DNA from: Mucilaginibacter rigui | GTDB lineage: Bacteria; Bacteroidota; Bacteroidia; Sphingobacteriales; Sphingobacteriaceae | Assembly (NCBI RefSeq): GCF_014773275.1 | Contig: NZ_JACWMW010000001.1 | Coordinates: forward strand, 186,001 to 250,000 | Reading direction: 5' to 3' | Length of the DNA: 64,000 nt | Part shown: positions 25,238-32,829 of the stretch, in pieces | Numbering within the stretch: position 1 is the first letter of the stretch | Layout: each line of letters opens with the position of its first letter | Made by a program: the position numbers and the translations under genes | Notes under the pieces: model-generated | Seen by the model: only the letters and a program-made list of their open reading frames with translations | The model's database searches: none | What the model was told of the DNA's origin: nothing

Positions 25238-25295
25238 ATAAATGACTCGATAATATCAAACACCAAGTACTAAATTTTGAATAACGAAATAAAAC

Positions 25296-25345
25296 CACTC
25301 ACTACCCACTTAATCAACCACTCACCATTTCTCCCTTTCCACTCA
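25296..25345. repeat. Degenerate CACTCAC word repeat
   Basis: Iterated words of the type CCACTCACTACCCACTT, AATCAACCACTCACCATT and CCACTC lie directly upstream of the ppiB promoter. Related words occur at 10684-10710 and 25828-25895. Confidence 0.5.
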
Positions 25346-25351
25346 AATACT

Positions 25352-25359
25352 TACCTTTG
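25352..25359 (+). promoter_or_regulatory. -7 element TACCTTTG of the cyclophilin gene
   Basis: It is a perfect TAnnTTTG, 23 nt before the ATG at 25383. There is no clear TTG -33 element because the upstream sequence is repeat-derived. Confidence 0.6.
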
Positions 25360-25382
25360 CCACCTGTTTAAAATTAAAACAA

Positions 25383-25820
25383 ATGAGCAAAGCAATTATT
25401 AAAACCGAAAAAGGCGACATGACCGTTCAATTTTTTGACAAAGATGCGCCAAACACTGTAGCAAACTTTTTAGGTTTAGCTAAATCAGGTTTTTACGATA
25501 ACGTAACGTTTCACCGTGTTATACCTAATTTTGTGGTACAAGGTGGCGACCCAACCGGCACAGGCGCAGGTGGTTCTGGCAAACGTATCGACTGTGAACT
25601 AACAGGCGAGAACCAATACCACGACCGTGGCGTACTTTCAATGGCACACGCAGGCCGCAACACCGGCAGCTCGCAATTTTTTATCTGCCACAGCCGCGAT
25701 AATACCGCGCATTTAGACCGTAACCACACCGTATTTGGTAAGGTGGTTGAAAATGTTGATGTGGTTGACGATATTCGCCAGGGCGATAAAATTTTAGGAA
25801 TAGAAATAATAGAAGAATAG
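25383..25820 (+). CDS. Cyclophilin-type peptidyl-prolyl cis-trans isomerase
   Basis: This is a compact 145-residue single-domain cyclophilin. Core motifs are VTFHRVIPNFVVQGGDPTGTGAGGSG (active-site Arg and the FxxQxGD strand), GVLSMAHAGRNTGSSQFFI, LDRNHTVFGKV and the C-terminal strand. It has no signal peptide, so it catalyses proline isomerisation during folding in the cytosol. The symbol would be ppiB-like. The gene is bounded by a repeat-rich promoter region and an 18-bp hairpin right after its stop. Confidence 0.92.
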   Translation: MSKAIIKTEKGDMTVQFFDKDAPNTVANFLGLAKSGFYDNVTFHRVIPNFVVQGGDPTGTGAGGSGKRIDCELTGENQYHDRGVLSMAHAGRNTGSSQFFICHSRDNTAHLDRNHTVFGKVVENVDVVDDIRQGDKILGIEIIEE

Positions 25821-25833
25821 ATAATAGTGAGTG

Positions 25834-25876
25834 GTTGACTGGTGAATAGTTGAAAGAAAACTATTCACCAGTCAAC
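25834..25876. repeat. Perfect 18-bp hairpin made of intergenic words
   Basis: GTTGACTGGTGAATAGTT (25834-25851) and its exact reverse complement (25859-25876) flank a 7-nt loop, 13 nt after the cyclophilin stop. There is no T tract, so it is not a standard terminator. It covers the region of an otherwise possible upstream start for the next gene. Confidence 0.75.
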
Positions 25877-25900
25877 TTAATCAACCAATCAACTAAACAA

Positions 25901-26398
25901 ATGAATTTACAGGGAATTGTTGCAGTATCGGGCAAACCGGGTTTATGGAGGGCGCTTGCCCAAAACAAAACAGGTTATGTATTAGAAAGCCTTGATGCGC
26001 AAAAAACAAAGCTGATAGCCAACTTATCAACCGCAAAACTGGCGGCATTGAACGAGATAACCATTTTTGGGTTGGAAGATGATATTAAATTGATTGATGT
26101 GCTGGAGCGCATGAAAGCTGCTGAAAGTGTGCCAAACCCAAAAGATGACGGCAAAAAGTTGCGCGAGTTTTTCTTTACCGTGGCTGCAGATCACGACGAG
26201 GAGAAAGTATATTCATCAGATATAAAAAAGATCATCAGCTGGTTTTTGATACTAAAGGAACTTCCGTTATTTAACGAAGCGCCTGCAACTGCACCGGTTG
26301 CTGAGGAAGCGCCCGCTGCCGAACCTGTAAAAGAAGAAGCACCTGCTGCCGAAGCCCCAAAAGCAAAAGCTAAAAAGACACCGGCTAAAAAAGCGTAA
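25901..26398 (+). CDS. DUF5606-type protein with Ala/Lys-rich tail
   Basis: The protein has 165 residues from the ATG at 25901. MNLQGIVAVSGKPGLWRAL is the conserved opening of a small Bacteroidota family (DUF5606, from memory). An in-frame upstream start at 25850 lies inside the hairpin and is rejected. The folded part ends near residue 118 (DIKKIISWFLILKELPLF). The rest is a low-complexity tail of A-P-E-V repeats ending KAKAKKTPAKKA, like histone-H1-type basic tails, which might contact nucleic acid. The function is unknown. A strong terminator follows. Confidence 0.8.
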   Translation: MNLQGIVAVSGKPGLWRALAQNKTGYVLESLDAQKTKLIANLSTAKLAALNEITIFGLEDDIKLIDVLERMKAAESVPNPKDDGKKLREFFFTVAADHDEEKVYSSDIKKIISWFLILKELPLFNEAPATAPVAEEAPAAEPVKEEAPAAEAPKAKAKKTPAKKA

Positions 26399-26419
26399 GC
26401 TTTTATGCTGCTAAATATC

Positions 26420-26454
26420 AAAGCCCCGGTAGGTTATCTATCGGGGCTTTTTTT
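26420..26454 (+). terminator. Terminator of the DUF5606 gene
   Basis: A 13-bp stem, AAAGCCCCGGTAG (26420-26432) with CTATCGGGGCTTT (26438-26450), includes one G-T pair. It ends in seven T residues. Confidence 0.9.
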
Positions 26455-26468
26455 GTATTTGTAAGTTT

Positions 26469-26530
26469 GTCAGCCTGAGCTTGTCGAAGACCTGTACGCT
26501 TTGCTAATGGTTCGACAGGCTCACCATGAC
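26469..26530. repeat. Palindromic intergenic repeat (GTCAGCCTGAGCTTGTCGAA type)
   Basis: The left arm GTCAGCCTGAGCTTGTCGAA and the right arm GGTTCGACAGGCTCACCATG form an imperfect hairpin between convergent genes. A partial relative (TGCGCTATCGCTCAGCATGA) lies at 11001-11020. Confidence 0.7.
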
Positions 26531-26550
26531 AAATCGGTTATGTGCGTATG

Positions 26551-26591
26551 GTGAAATCTGTTAATCGTATAAATCCGCTTAATCGCGGTTA
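26551..26591. repeat. Stop-codon-anchored degenerate repeat, copy 1
   Basis: The words AAATCTGTTAATCGTAT, AAATCCGCTTAATCGCGG and TTA end exactly on the Dabb gene's stop codon (TTA at 26589-26591 is TAA on the minus strand). The sequence aligns over 40 nt with 28230-28271, which likewise ends on a stop codon. Confidence 0.6.
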
Positions 26592-27011
26592 CGCGTCTAT
26601 CGCATCATATACCACAACCTTTTCCCAAAGATGGCTGTGTTTTTTAATAAATTCCTGATGGATGGGGTGGTTTTGATAGGTGGCCTGCCCTTCAAGATCG
26701 GCAAAGAACATTACTTCTGATACTCCCCAGCTGTTATCAACCACATCGCGTTTTTCGGTGCTGGCTACTATGCCTACGTGCAGTTCTTTTATGGTCTCTA
26801 TTTTACCGAGTGCTTTTACGCCGGCTACCAACTTATCCCGGTCTTCTTTCGAATCGGGGTTTTTTAACCAGAAAAGCGCGTGGTGCACAATTGGATATCT
26901 GTTTGTCATGGTTTTAGTTGCTATAATAGATGGCATTGCTGATGCAACAACTGTGCCTGCGGCAACGGTAGCTGCGGTTGTTATAAATTTGCGTCGGTTG
27001 GTTGTGCTCAT
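26589..27011 (-). CDS. Dabb-domain (stress-responsive A/B barrel) protein with Tat-like signal
   Basis: The protein has 140 residues. The N-terminus [19 protein letters not shown] is a twin-arginine type signal (RRKFI), with hydrophobic sequence up to about residue 28. The mature region is a Dabb ferredoxin-like domain: [35 protein letters not shown] and [27 protein letters not shown]. Dabb domains dimerise into small barrels, and some catalyse cyclisation or dehydrations; the role here is unknown. Folded export by Tat to the periplasm is predicted. It lies 21 nt downstream of the CDF transporter gene, so the two probably form one transcript. Confidence 0.85.
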   Translation of the reverse strand: MSTTNRRKFITTAATVAAGTVVASAMPSIIATKTMTNRYPIVHHALFWLKNPDSKEDRDKLVAGVKALGKIETIKELHVGIVASTEKRDVVDNSWGVSEVMFFADLEGQATYQNHPIHQEFIKKHSHLWEKVVVYDAIDA

Positions 27012-27032
27012 AGCGGGGCATTCATTAATGTA

Positions 27033-27944
27033 TTAACAATCAGGTTGTCCGCACTTTTCATTACTAAACTCTGGCTCAAAAGTGCTGTGATTAATGGATA
27101 GGTGCTCCAGCCTGTGGCGCAGATCGTGCTTTATCGCGTCAAACTTTTGTATGTTATCCGGGCTTACTACAAGGTGGGCTGTAAGGGCATTTTCGGTAGT
27201 ACTTAAGGCCCAAACGTGCATGTGATGAATATCAACCACACCTTCGGCTTTTATTAGTTCGGCCTTTATTTTTTTAAGATCCATTTCTTTTGGTACACCA
27301 TCCATTTCCAGTCGCAGGCTGTCTTTAAGCAAATTCCAGGTACCGGTTAATATCACAATGCCAATAATGATACTCACGGCGCTGTCTACCCAGGTAAGGT
27401 GCGTAAAGTAGATGATAATACCCGATACTACTACACCCAGCGATACAATAGCATCAACCGCCATGTGCAGGTAAGCACCTTTTACGTTCAGGTCGGTATC
27501 TTTATCTTTTATAAACAGCCACGCGGTAAATCCGTTAACAGCTATACCGGCGAAAGCTACCCAGGCAACGGTTGCACCGGCAACAGGCTCCGGGTGTATA
27601 AAGCGCATTACGGCCTCGTAAACAATAAAACCTACGGCAACTATCAGTATCATGGCGTTAAAAAACGAGACAATAATGGTAGAGCGTTTATAGCCGTAAG
27701 TATAATCCTTGTTTGATTTTGCTTTTGCCAGTTTAAAGGCCAGCAGTGCCAGCGCCAGTGATGCCACATCGCTTAAATTATGCCCGGCATCAGTTAACAG
27801 CGATAATGAGCCGCTGATAAGCCCGTAAATCACCTCGATAACAACAAAAGCAGAGTTGAGTACAATGCCCCAAATAAAGGCCGCGTTCAGGTGGTCTAAT
27901 TTGGGTGCGTGGTCGTGGTGGTGATGTGAATGATCGTGAGCCAT
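27033..27944 (-). CDS. Cation diffusion facilitator, CzcD/ZitB-like Zn2+ (Co2+/Cd2+) exporter
   Basis: The protein has 303 residues. A His-rich N-terminus (MAHDHSHHHHDHAPKLDH) binds metal. Six membrane helices carry the transport site: DAGHNLSDV (HxxxD) in helix 2 and HMAVDAIVSLG (HxxxD) in helix 5. The C-terminal domain (VDIHHMHVWALSTTENALTAHLVV) is the cytosolic metal-binding dimer domain, followed by a Cys-containing tail (ECGQPDC-like). The family exports Zn2+ and related ions with proton antiport across the inner membrane. The Dabb gene follows closely. Confidence 0.93.
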   Translation of the reverse strand: MAHDHSHHHHDHAPKLDHLNAAFIWGIVLNSAFVVIEVIYGLISGSLSLLTDAGHNLSDVASLALALLAFKLAKAKSNKDYTYGYKRSTIIVSFFNAMILIVAVGFIVYEAVMRFIHPEPVAGATVAWVAFAGIAVNGFTAWLFIKDKDTDLNVKGAYLHMAVDAIVSLGVVVSGIIIYFTHLTWVDSAVSIIIGIVILTGTWNLLKDSLRLEMDGVPKEMDLKKIKAELIKAEGVVDIHHMHVWALSTTENALTAHLVVSPDNIQKFDAIKHDLRHRLEHLSINHSTFEPEFSNEKCGQPDC

Positions 27945-27970
27945 GGCGGTAAAGTTAGGTAAAAATCCAT

Positions 27971-28004
27971 GTCATTTCGAACGAGGTACGAGGAGAAATC
28001 TTGT
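27971..28004. repeat. Intergenic repeat (GTCATTTCGAACGAGGTACG type)
   Basis: GTCATTTCGAACGAGGTACG followed by AGGAGAAATCTTG is a word I associate with dispersed elements of this bacterial group. Only one copy is seen in the window. It begins a 300-nt stretch without genes that is entirely repeat-like. Confidence 0.45.
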
Positions 28005-28095
28005 ATGCAATGCAATTAAATCGATGCCTGTTTTATACGAAGCGGTCTTTGTAAGAAGGTAATGAAAGCATTGAGCTTTAATGAACGTCAGTCTG

Positions 28096-28215
28096 CTCAT
28101 AGCCGCAGAGGCCTATTACTTTTTCCTTGATGAAAAAGTAACAAAAAATCAAGACAGAAAAAAGCTTCTCCCCACAGGCATTTACCTTTGGCCCGCTTTT
28201 CTGTCAGGCCACGCT
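28096..28215. repeat. Composite hairpin repeat upstream of rlmH stop
   Basis: TTACTTTTTC (28116-28125) pairs perfectly with GAAAAAGTAA (28132-28141). GACAGAAAA (28153-28161) pairs with TTTTCTGTC (28197-28205). The segment has no coding potential and looks like a dispersed structured repeat. Confidence 0.6.
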
Positions 28216-28229
28216 CGTTCACTATTTAT

Positions 28230-28271
28230 TTAAATCCTGTCAATCGTAAAAATCTGCTAAATCCCGGTTTA
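28230..28271. repeat. Stop-codon-anchored degenerate repeat, copy 2
   Basis: The words TTAAATCCTGTCAATCGTAA, AAATCTGCTAAATCCCGG and TTTA end on the rlmH stop codon (TTA at 28269-28271). About 80% of positions match the copy at 26551-26591. Confidence 0.6.
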
Positions 28272-28742
28272 TTGATGATGGTAGGGCTCGCCTTTAATAA
28301 TGCTGTAGGCACGATATAGCTGCTCTACAAAAAATAGCCGTACCATTTGGTGTGAGAAGGTCATGCGGCTAAGGGATATCTTGTCATTTGCGCGCTGGTA
28401 AACAGATTGGTCGAACCCGTAGGGGCCACCAACAATAAATATCAAATTAGCCGATGATGATACCGAACGCTTGTTAATATAATTTGCAAACTGTACCGAG
28501 GTAAACTCCATGCCGTTCTCATCAAGTAGTATCACGTGGTCTTGCGGAGTTATTTTTTTAAGTATCAGCTCTGCCTCTTTGGTTTTTTGCTGGTCTTCGG
28601 TAAGTGCTTTGGTGTTTTTCAGCTCGGGGATGTCGGTCATTTCCAGCTTGGTGTAATGCTTTAGGCGCTTTACATATTTCTCAATGCCATCCTTTAAATA
28701 AGCATCTTCGGTTTTGCCAACGGTTATAAAAGTTATCTTCAT
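28269..28742 (-). CDS. rlmH: 23S rRNA (pseudouridine1915-N3)-methyltransferase RlmH
   Basis: The 157-residue length is typical. MKITFITVGKTEDAYLKDGIEKYVKRLKHY begins the fold. VILLDENGMEFTSVQFANYI, LIFIVGGPYGFDQSVYQRANDKISLSRMTFSHQMVRLFFVEQLYRA and YHHQ at the C-terminus are RlmH signatures of the SPOUT knot that binds S-adenosylmethionine. It methylates pseudouridine 1915 in helix 69 of 23S rRNA on the assembled ribosome. It is divergent from the MutS-like gene. Confidence 0.97.
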   Translation of the reverse strand: MKITFITVGKTEDAYLKDGIEKYVKRLKHYTKLEMTDIPELKNTKALTEDQQKTKEAELILKKITPQDHVILLDENGMEFTSVQFANYINKRSVSSSANLIFIVGGPYGFDQSVYQRANDKISLSRMTFSHQMVRLFFVEQLYRAYSIIKGEPYHHQ

Positions 28743-28789
28743 TAATGCCTGTAACTATTTAAGCCAAAATGTTATCTTATTATTGTAAC

Positions 28790-30628
28790 ATGGATGGCAA
28801 AAGTACTATTATAAAAACTGTGCAACAAGATATCATAAGCAACTACACCCGGGCCGCTGAGCTGGCAAAGCAAGAGGCCGATAAATATAAAAAACTGGCC
28901 AATACCTATTCGCTGCTGCGTTTGGGCATTTTCGGGCTCATGATTTTTTCGGTTTACCTTACTATACAGCAGGATAATTTTACCATTATGGCTGTTGGCT
29001 TTGTGATACTGCTTGCCGGTTTTGCATGGCTGGTTGCACGGCAGGGCGAGTACGAACGACAGCGCAATTATTACCTCGATCTGGAACGCATCAACCTTAA
29101 CGAGCTTAATAGTTTGCAAACCAATACCAACCTGTACAATAGCGGGCAGCAGTATAGCAACGAGAAACATTTTTATAGCTCCGACCTGGATATATTCGGT
29201 AATGCATCGCTTTATAACCTTATCAACAGGGCGGCAACATCTGCCGGCAACGATAAACTGGCAGCATGGCTAAACGCGCCGGCTGATAAGCCAACCATAT
29301 TATCCCGCCAGGAGGCGGTAAAAGAAATAGCCGCCAATAACGATTGGAAGGTTAATACCCAAACCAAGCTATTGTTTGCTACCAAAGAAGATACCGACCA
29401 AATGAAACGCCTGTTTGTTTATTTGGGCGTTCCGTTGGAGTTATCCGGCGAGAAATGGTTAAGCGCATATATTAAAATAGCACCCTATTTGTTATTCGGT
29501 ACAATATTGGCCGGGGTATTCTTCTACCCTCTTTTTGTACTTATTGCTGTCGCGATAGCATTTTTTAATACCTTGATACTGCTCTCAAAAGGGAGCTATA
29601 TATTAAAAGCAGGTGCCGTTGCCGATAAAATTGGCAGCGTGCTGACCAACTACGCCATTGTATTTAAGGCGATAGAAAGTAACCAGTGGCAGTCAGAAAA
29701 ATGTGCGAAACTGAATGAGAAACTTCGCGTAAACCAAACTTCAAAAAATATAGAGGAATTATCAAAACTCATCAATAAGTTGAGTTATAGCCTTATCATG
29801 ATAGTAGGGTTTATACTGAACGTGTTTTTTTTATGGGCGTTGAAGCAGATCATCCTGATCGAAAAATGGAAACGTAACAACCGCCATAATTTTGAAGAAG
29901 CTTTTGATGTGATAGCCGAATTTGAGGCTTTAATGAGTATTGCCGTACCATCCATCAACTACCCGGAATGGACATACCCGGTTATTGCAGATACCGAAGG
30001 ATATACGGTAATTGCTAAAAACATTGCACACCCGCTTATCCGCGGTAAGCGTGTTGATAATGATTACGACTTAAAAGACGCCTACAGCATAGATATCATC
30101 ACAGGTAGCAATATGGCCGGTAAAAGCACCTTTTTGCGTACCATTGGCATTAATACCGTGCTGGCGCTGGCCGGTGCGAAAGTTTGCGCGGCGGCAATGG
30201 AGGTTTCTGTTATCACGATAGTGAGCTACATGCGTATAAAAGATTCGCTGAACGAAAGCACATCAACCTTTAAGGCCGAGCTTGACCGCCTGCAAATGCT
30301 GCTGGCTGCTGTTGAACATGAACACCGTGTTTTCTTTTTGATAGACGAGATGCTGCGCGGTACAAATTCCATGGATAAATACCTGGGTAGTAAAGCGGTG
30401 ATTGAGCAGCTTATCAGCAAAAAAGGGGTAGGGATGGTGGCCACGCACGATTTGCAGATTGCCCGCCTGGAAGACAAGTACCCGGCTTACGTACGCAACT
30501 ACTATTTTGATATACAGGTGTTAAAAGGCGAAATGCTTTTCGATTATAAAATAAAACATGGCGAATGCAAAACATTTAATGCATCGCTGCTGCTTAAGCA
30601 AATTGGTATAAATGTAGAGAGCGAATAA
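28790..30628 (+). CDS. Membrane-anchored MutS-family ATPase
   Basis: The protein has 612 residues from the ATG at 28790; an in-frame ATG at 28769 would add seven. After a helical start, two hydrophobic segments (LLRLGIFGLMIFSVYLTI and FTIMAVGFVILLAGFAWLVA) and another pair near residues 228-270 predict membrane insertion. A MutS-III-like helical domain follows. The C-terminal ATPase has ITGSNMAGKSTFLRTIG (Walker A), FFLIDEMLRGTNSMDKY (Walker B plus signature) and MVATHDL. It lacks the mismatch-reading MutS-I domain with the Phe-x-Glu wedge. It is not the mismatch-repair MutS; its role at the membrane is unknown. Confidence 0.85.
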   Translation: MDGKSTIIKTVQQDIISNYTRAAELAKQEADKYKKLANTYSLLRLGIFGLMIFSVYLTIQQDNFTIMAVGFVILLAGFAWLVARQGEYERQRNYYLDLERINLNELNSLQTNTNLYNSGQQYSNEKHFYSSDLDIFGNASLYNLINRAATSAGNDKLAAWLNAPADKPTILSRQEAVKEIAANNDWKVNTQTKLLFATKEDTDQMKRLFVYLGVPLELSGEKWLSAYIKIAPYLLFGTILAGVFFYPLFVLIAVAIAFFNTLILLSKGSYILKAGAVADKIGSVLTNYAIVFKAIESNQWQSEKCAKLNEKLRVNQTSKNIEELSKLINKLSYSLIMIVGFILNVFFLWALKQIILIEKWKRNNRHNFEEAFDVIAEFEALMSIAVPSINYPEWTYPVIADTEGYTVIAKNIAHPLIRGKRVDNDYDLKDAYSIDIITGSNMAGKSTFLRTIGINTVLALAGAKVCAAAMEVSVITIVSYMRIKDSLNESTSTFKAELDRLQMLLAAVEHEHRVFFLIDEMLRGTNSMDKYLGSKAVIEQLISKKGVGMVATHDLQIARLEDKYPAYVRNYYFDIQVLKGEMLFDYKIKHGECKTFNASLLLKQIGINVESE

Positions 30629-30770
30629 GCGGTGAAAATCGCCATCGGTATTTTACCGATGCTTATTGCCTGTAAGAATACATTTACCGACAATTTGTAT
30701 TCATTCACCTAAAAACCCTGTTAAAAAGTTTGGTTTTGATACACATTTGTAGTGTTAAAACTAAACAATC

Positions 30771-30869
30771 ATGACAACTTTACTCACACTACCTGTACTT
30801 ACTGTTATTGCCGCTTTTGTTGCAAAAGCCATTGTTATTATTGGTTTAATAGGTGGATTGATCTTCTAA
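30771..30869 (+). CDS. Possible 32-residue hydrophobic small protein
   Basis: ATG at 30771 opens a 33-codon frame: MTTLLTLPVLTVIAAFVAK, then AIVIIGLIGGLIF and stop. It would be a single membrane helix with one Lys. CACATTTG (30742-30749), one mismatch from TAnnTTTG, lies 21 nt upstream. It stands alone in a gap otherwise without genes, between the MutS-like gene and the convergent lipoprotein gene. There is no recognised family, and chance cannot be excluded. Confidence 0.4.
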   Translation: MTTLLTLPVLTVIAAFVAKAIVIIGLIGGLIF

Positions 30870-30909
30870 GGGCTGGCTTCAGGAGCAACTTATTAGAGTA
30901 AGTATCTTA

Positions 30910-31833
30910 TTAAAGCTTTTTTATAAAACGGCTACTTATCCAGCCAATTTTGCAGGCCCGAAGAGTACTATCTTCACTTTCGTGGAAAAAGCCTTTATTA
31001 ACAGTGAATTTAGGATCTATTTGTACTAACCACCATTCGCGGCCGGTTTGGTCGGTAGTGGTTGCAAAAGCTTTACCTTGTGTTCCTTTTTTAAGAAGCG
31101 CCACATCATTGCCATTGTGAGGCTCGCCATCAAGTGTCATTTGTGATTTATCATCCACAATTGGTTTTATCCGTAATTTATAATTATCGTTAAGCACTTC
31201 AAAGTTTATAGGTCGGGAAAGATATTTTTCTGGGAAATACGTGCTTACATGGTTGGCTGATAAGTATTGCAGTTTTACCTTTGGCTGCCCGGTTGTGTAA
31301 ATAACATCATAAACTTTATTAAATTCAATATATTCGGCACAGCAACCAGGGTCTTTAATATATAACTTACTTATCCTTTTATCTTTATCTAATGTAATGC
31401 CTTTTACGGTTTGAAGGGTATTGAAAACTACTTTTAGGCCTTGTTTGGTATTTAGTATCAACGCAGTTTCTAATGGTTCGCCACCACTTTGCCCTTCAAA
31501 AATAATATCATCTGTGCCGTCAGCATCAATATCATAAATATGTAATGCCTTTTGCAGATCAGCCATACTGGAAGATTCCCCTTTGTAATACTCGTAAGCA
31601 TCTTTTAACTCAGCGGGAGGGGATTGCATAAATCGGTTTTTAAGTTCGTTATTTTGTTTTTCAAAACTTTTCCAGTCAAACACTTCGACGTTATAAGGAA
31701 ACGATATGTAGGGTGACGTATCGCTTTGAAATTTTTTTTCAGCAACAGAATGATCCGTGTTTTTTTTTGTTTTATCGATGTTCTGTTTACATGAAACCAA
31801 ACCAATGGCAAGTATTAAAAACAATTTTCTCAT
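30910..31833 (-). CDS. Lipoprotein with C-terminal SH3-like domain, unknown function
   Basis: The protein has 307 residues. A lipoprotein signal (MRKLFLILAIGLVSC, lipobox LVSC) puts the acylated Cys at residue 15. The centre (LHIYDIDADGTDDIIFEGQSGGEPLETALI) has a DxDxDGxDD calcium-loop-like motif, as in FG-GAP/dockerin-type repeats. The C-terminus (VALLKKGTQGKAFATTTDQTGREWWLVQID...IGWISSRFI) looks like a bacterial SH3 domain. These features suggest a surface or periplasmic binding protein. The family is not recognised. Confidence 0.75.
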   Translation of the reverse strand: MRKLFLILAIGLVSCKQNIDKTKKNTDHSVAEKKFQSDTSPYISFPYNVEVFDWKSFEKQNNELKNRFMQSPPAELKDAYEYYKGESSSMADLQKALHIYDIDADGTDDIIFEGQSGGEPLETALILNTKQGLKVVFNTLQTVKGITLDKDKRISKLYIKDPGCCAEYIEFNKVYDVIYTTGQPKVKLQYLSANHVSTYFPEKYLSRPINFEVLNDNYKLRIKPIVDDKSQMTLDGEPHNGNDVALLKKGTQGKAFATTTDQTGREWWLVQIDPKFTVNKGFFHESEDSTLRACKIGWISSRFIKKL

Positions 31834-31959
31834 GTAATAAGGGTTTGGTCGCTAAAGTAATAATTTAAAAGTTTAGTGATTAAATGTGCTTACCGGAAAT
31901 ATACGACTGTTTGCCGATGGGACATTGTGTTTTAATTAAATACCTTGCATATTTACAAC

Positions 31960-32724
31960 ATGGCAAACAAACCTATTATCACGGTTAAAAACCTTGTAAA
32001 AAATTACGGCGATTTCGAGGCGGTTAAGGGCATTAGCTTTGAAGTTTACGAGGGCGAGATCTTCGGCCTGCTTGGTCCTAATGGTGCCGGCAAAACCACT
32101 ACACTCGAAATTATTGAAACCCTGCGCAATAAAACATCGGGTGAGGTTACAGTGGATGGTTTTGATATTGAAACCGATGCCGACAATATTAAGAAACGCA
32201 TTGGTGTACAACTACAGGCAGCGGGCTATTACCCCAACCTTAACCTTGCCGAACTGATCGTTTTGTTCTCGGGCTTATATGGTATTGATAAATCGCCTAC
32301 GGAAATGCTGGAGAAGGTTGCACTTACAGACAAGGCCAAAGCCAAATATAAAGACCTATCCGGCGGCCAAAAGCAACGTTTCTCTATCGCCACCACATTG
32401 ATAAATAACCCCCGGATCATTTTCCTGGATGAGCCTACAACCGGCCTCGACCCGCAAGCACGCCGTAACCTTTGGGACCTGATCCGCGAGATACGCGATA
32501 CGGGCACCACCGTGGTGATCACCACTCACTATATGGACGAAGCCGAGGTGCTATGTGACCGCGTAGCCTTTGTTGACGGCGGCCACATCATCGGTATTGA
32601 TACCCCCGATCATTTTATTGACCAACTGGTGGCCACCGGTTTTGAACGCGCCAAGCAAACCAAAGGCGCCAACCTGGAGGATGTATTTATCAACCTTACC
32701 GGCAAGGAGTGGCGGGAGAGTTAG
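31960..32724 (+). CDS. ABC transporter ATP-binding protein
   Basis: The protein has 254 residues from the ATG at 31960; a TTG five codons upstream is disfavoured. Nucleotide-binding motifs are LLGPNGAGKTT (Walker A), the Q-loop in GVQLQAAGYYP, LSGGQKQRFSIA (signature), RIIFLDEPTTGLDP (Walker B, D-loop) and ITTHYMDEAE (H-loop). It belongs to the DrrA/YadG-like drug or lipid exporter ATPases. The permease gene follows about 100 nt later in the same direction, so the pair is a two-component ABC-2 exporter of unknown substrate. Confidence 0.93.
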   Translation: MANKPIITVKNLVKNYGDFEAVKGISFEVYEGEIFGLLGPNGAGKTTTLEIIETLRNKTSGEVTVDGFDIETDADNIKKRIGVQLQAAGYYPNLNLAELIVLFSGLYGIDKSPTEMLEKVALTDKAKAKYKDLSGGQKQRFSIATTLINNPRIIFLDEPTTGLDPQARRNLWDLIREIRDTGTTVVITTHYMDEAEVLCDRVAFVDGGHIIGIDTPDHFIDQLVATGFERAKQTKGANLEDVFINLTGKEWRES

Positions 32725-32756
32725 CCTCCCAACCCCCTGAAGAGGGAGCAAGAGTT

Positions 32757-32825
32757 TGCAGTTGATAGTTAGCAGTTTGCAACCTCAAAAAAATGACTCA
32801 ATAACCTAATGACACAATGACTTTT
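32757..32825. repeat. Degenerate word repeats inside the ABC operon gap
   Basis: Two word families: GTTTGCAGTTGATAG, TTAGCAGTTTGCAACC, then ATGACTCAATAACCTA and ATGACACAATGAC. They fill the space between the ATPase and permease genes. Confidence 0.45.
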
Positions 32826-32829
32826 CAAT

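Noticed and set aside
28183..28190. Perfect TACCTTTG promoter box inside the composite repeat.
   Set aside because: It lies about 600 nt before the next plus-strand start and antisense to rlmH, with no gene to drive; probably part of the repeat word.
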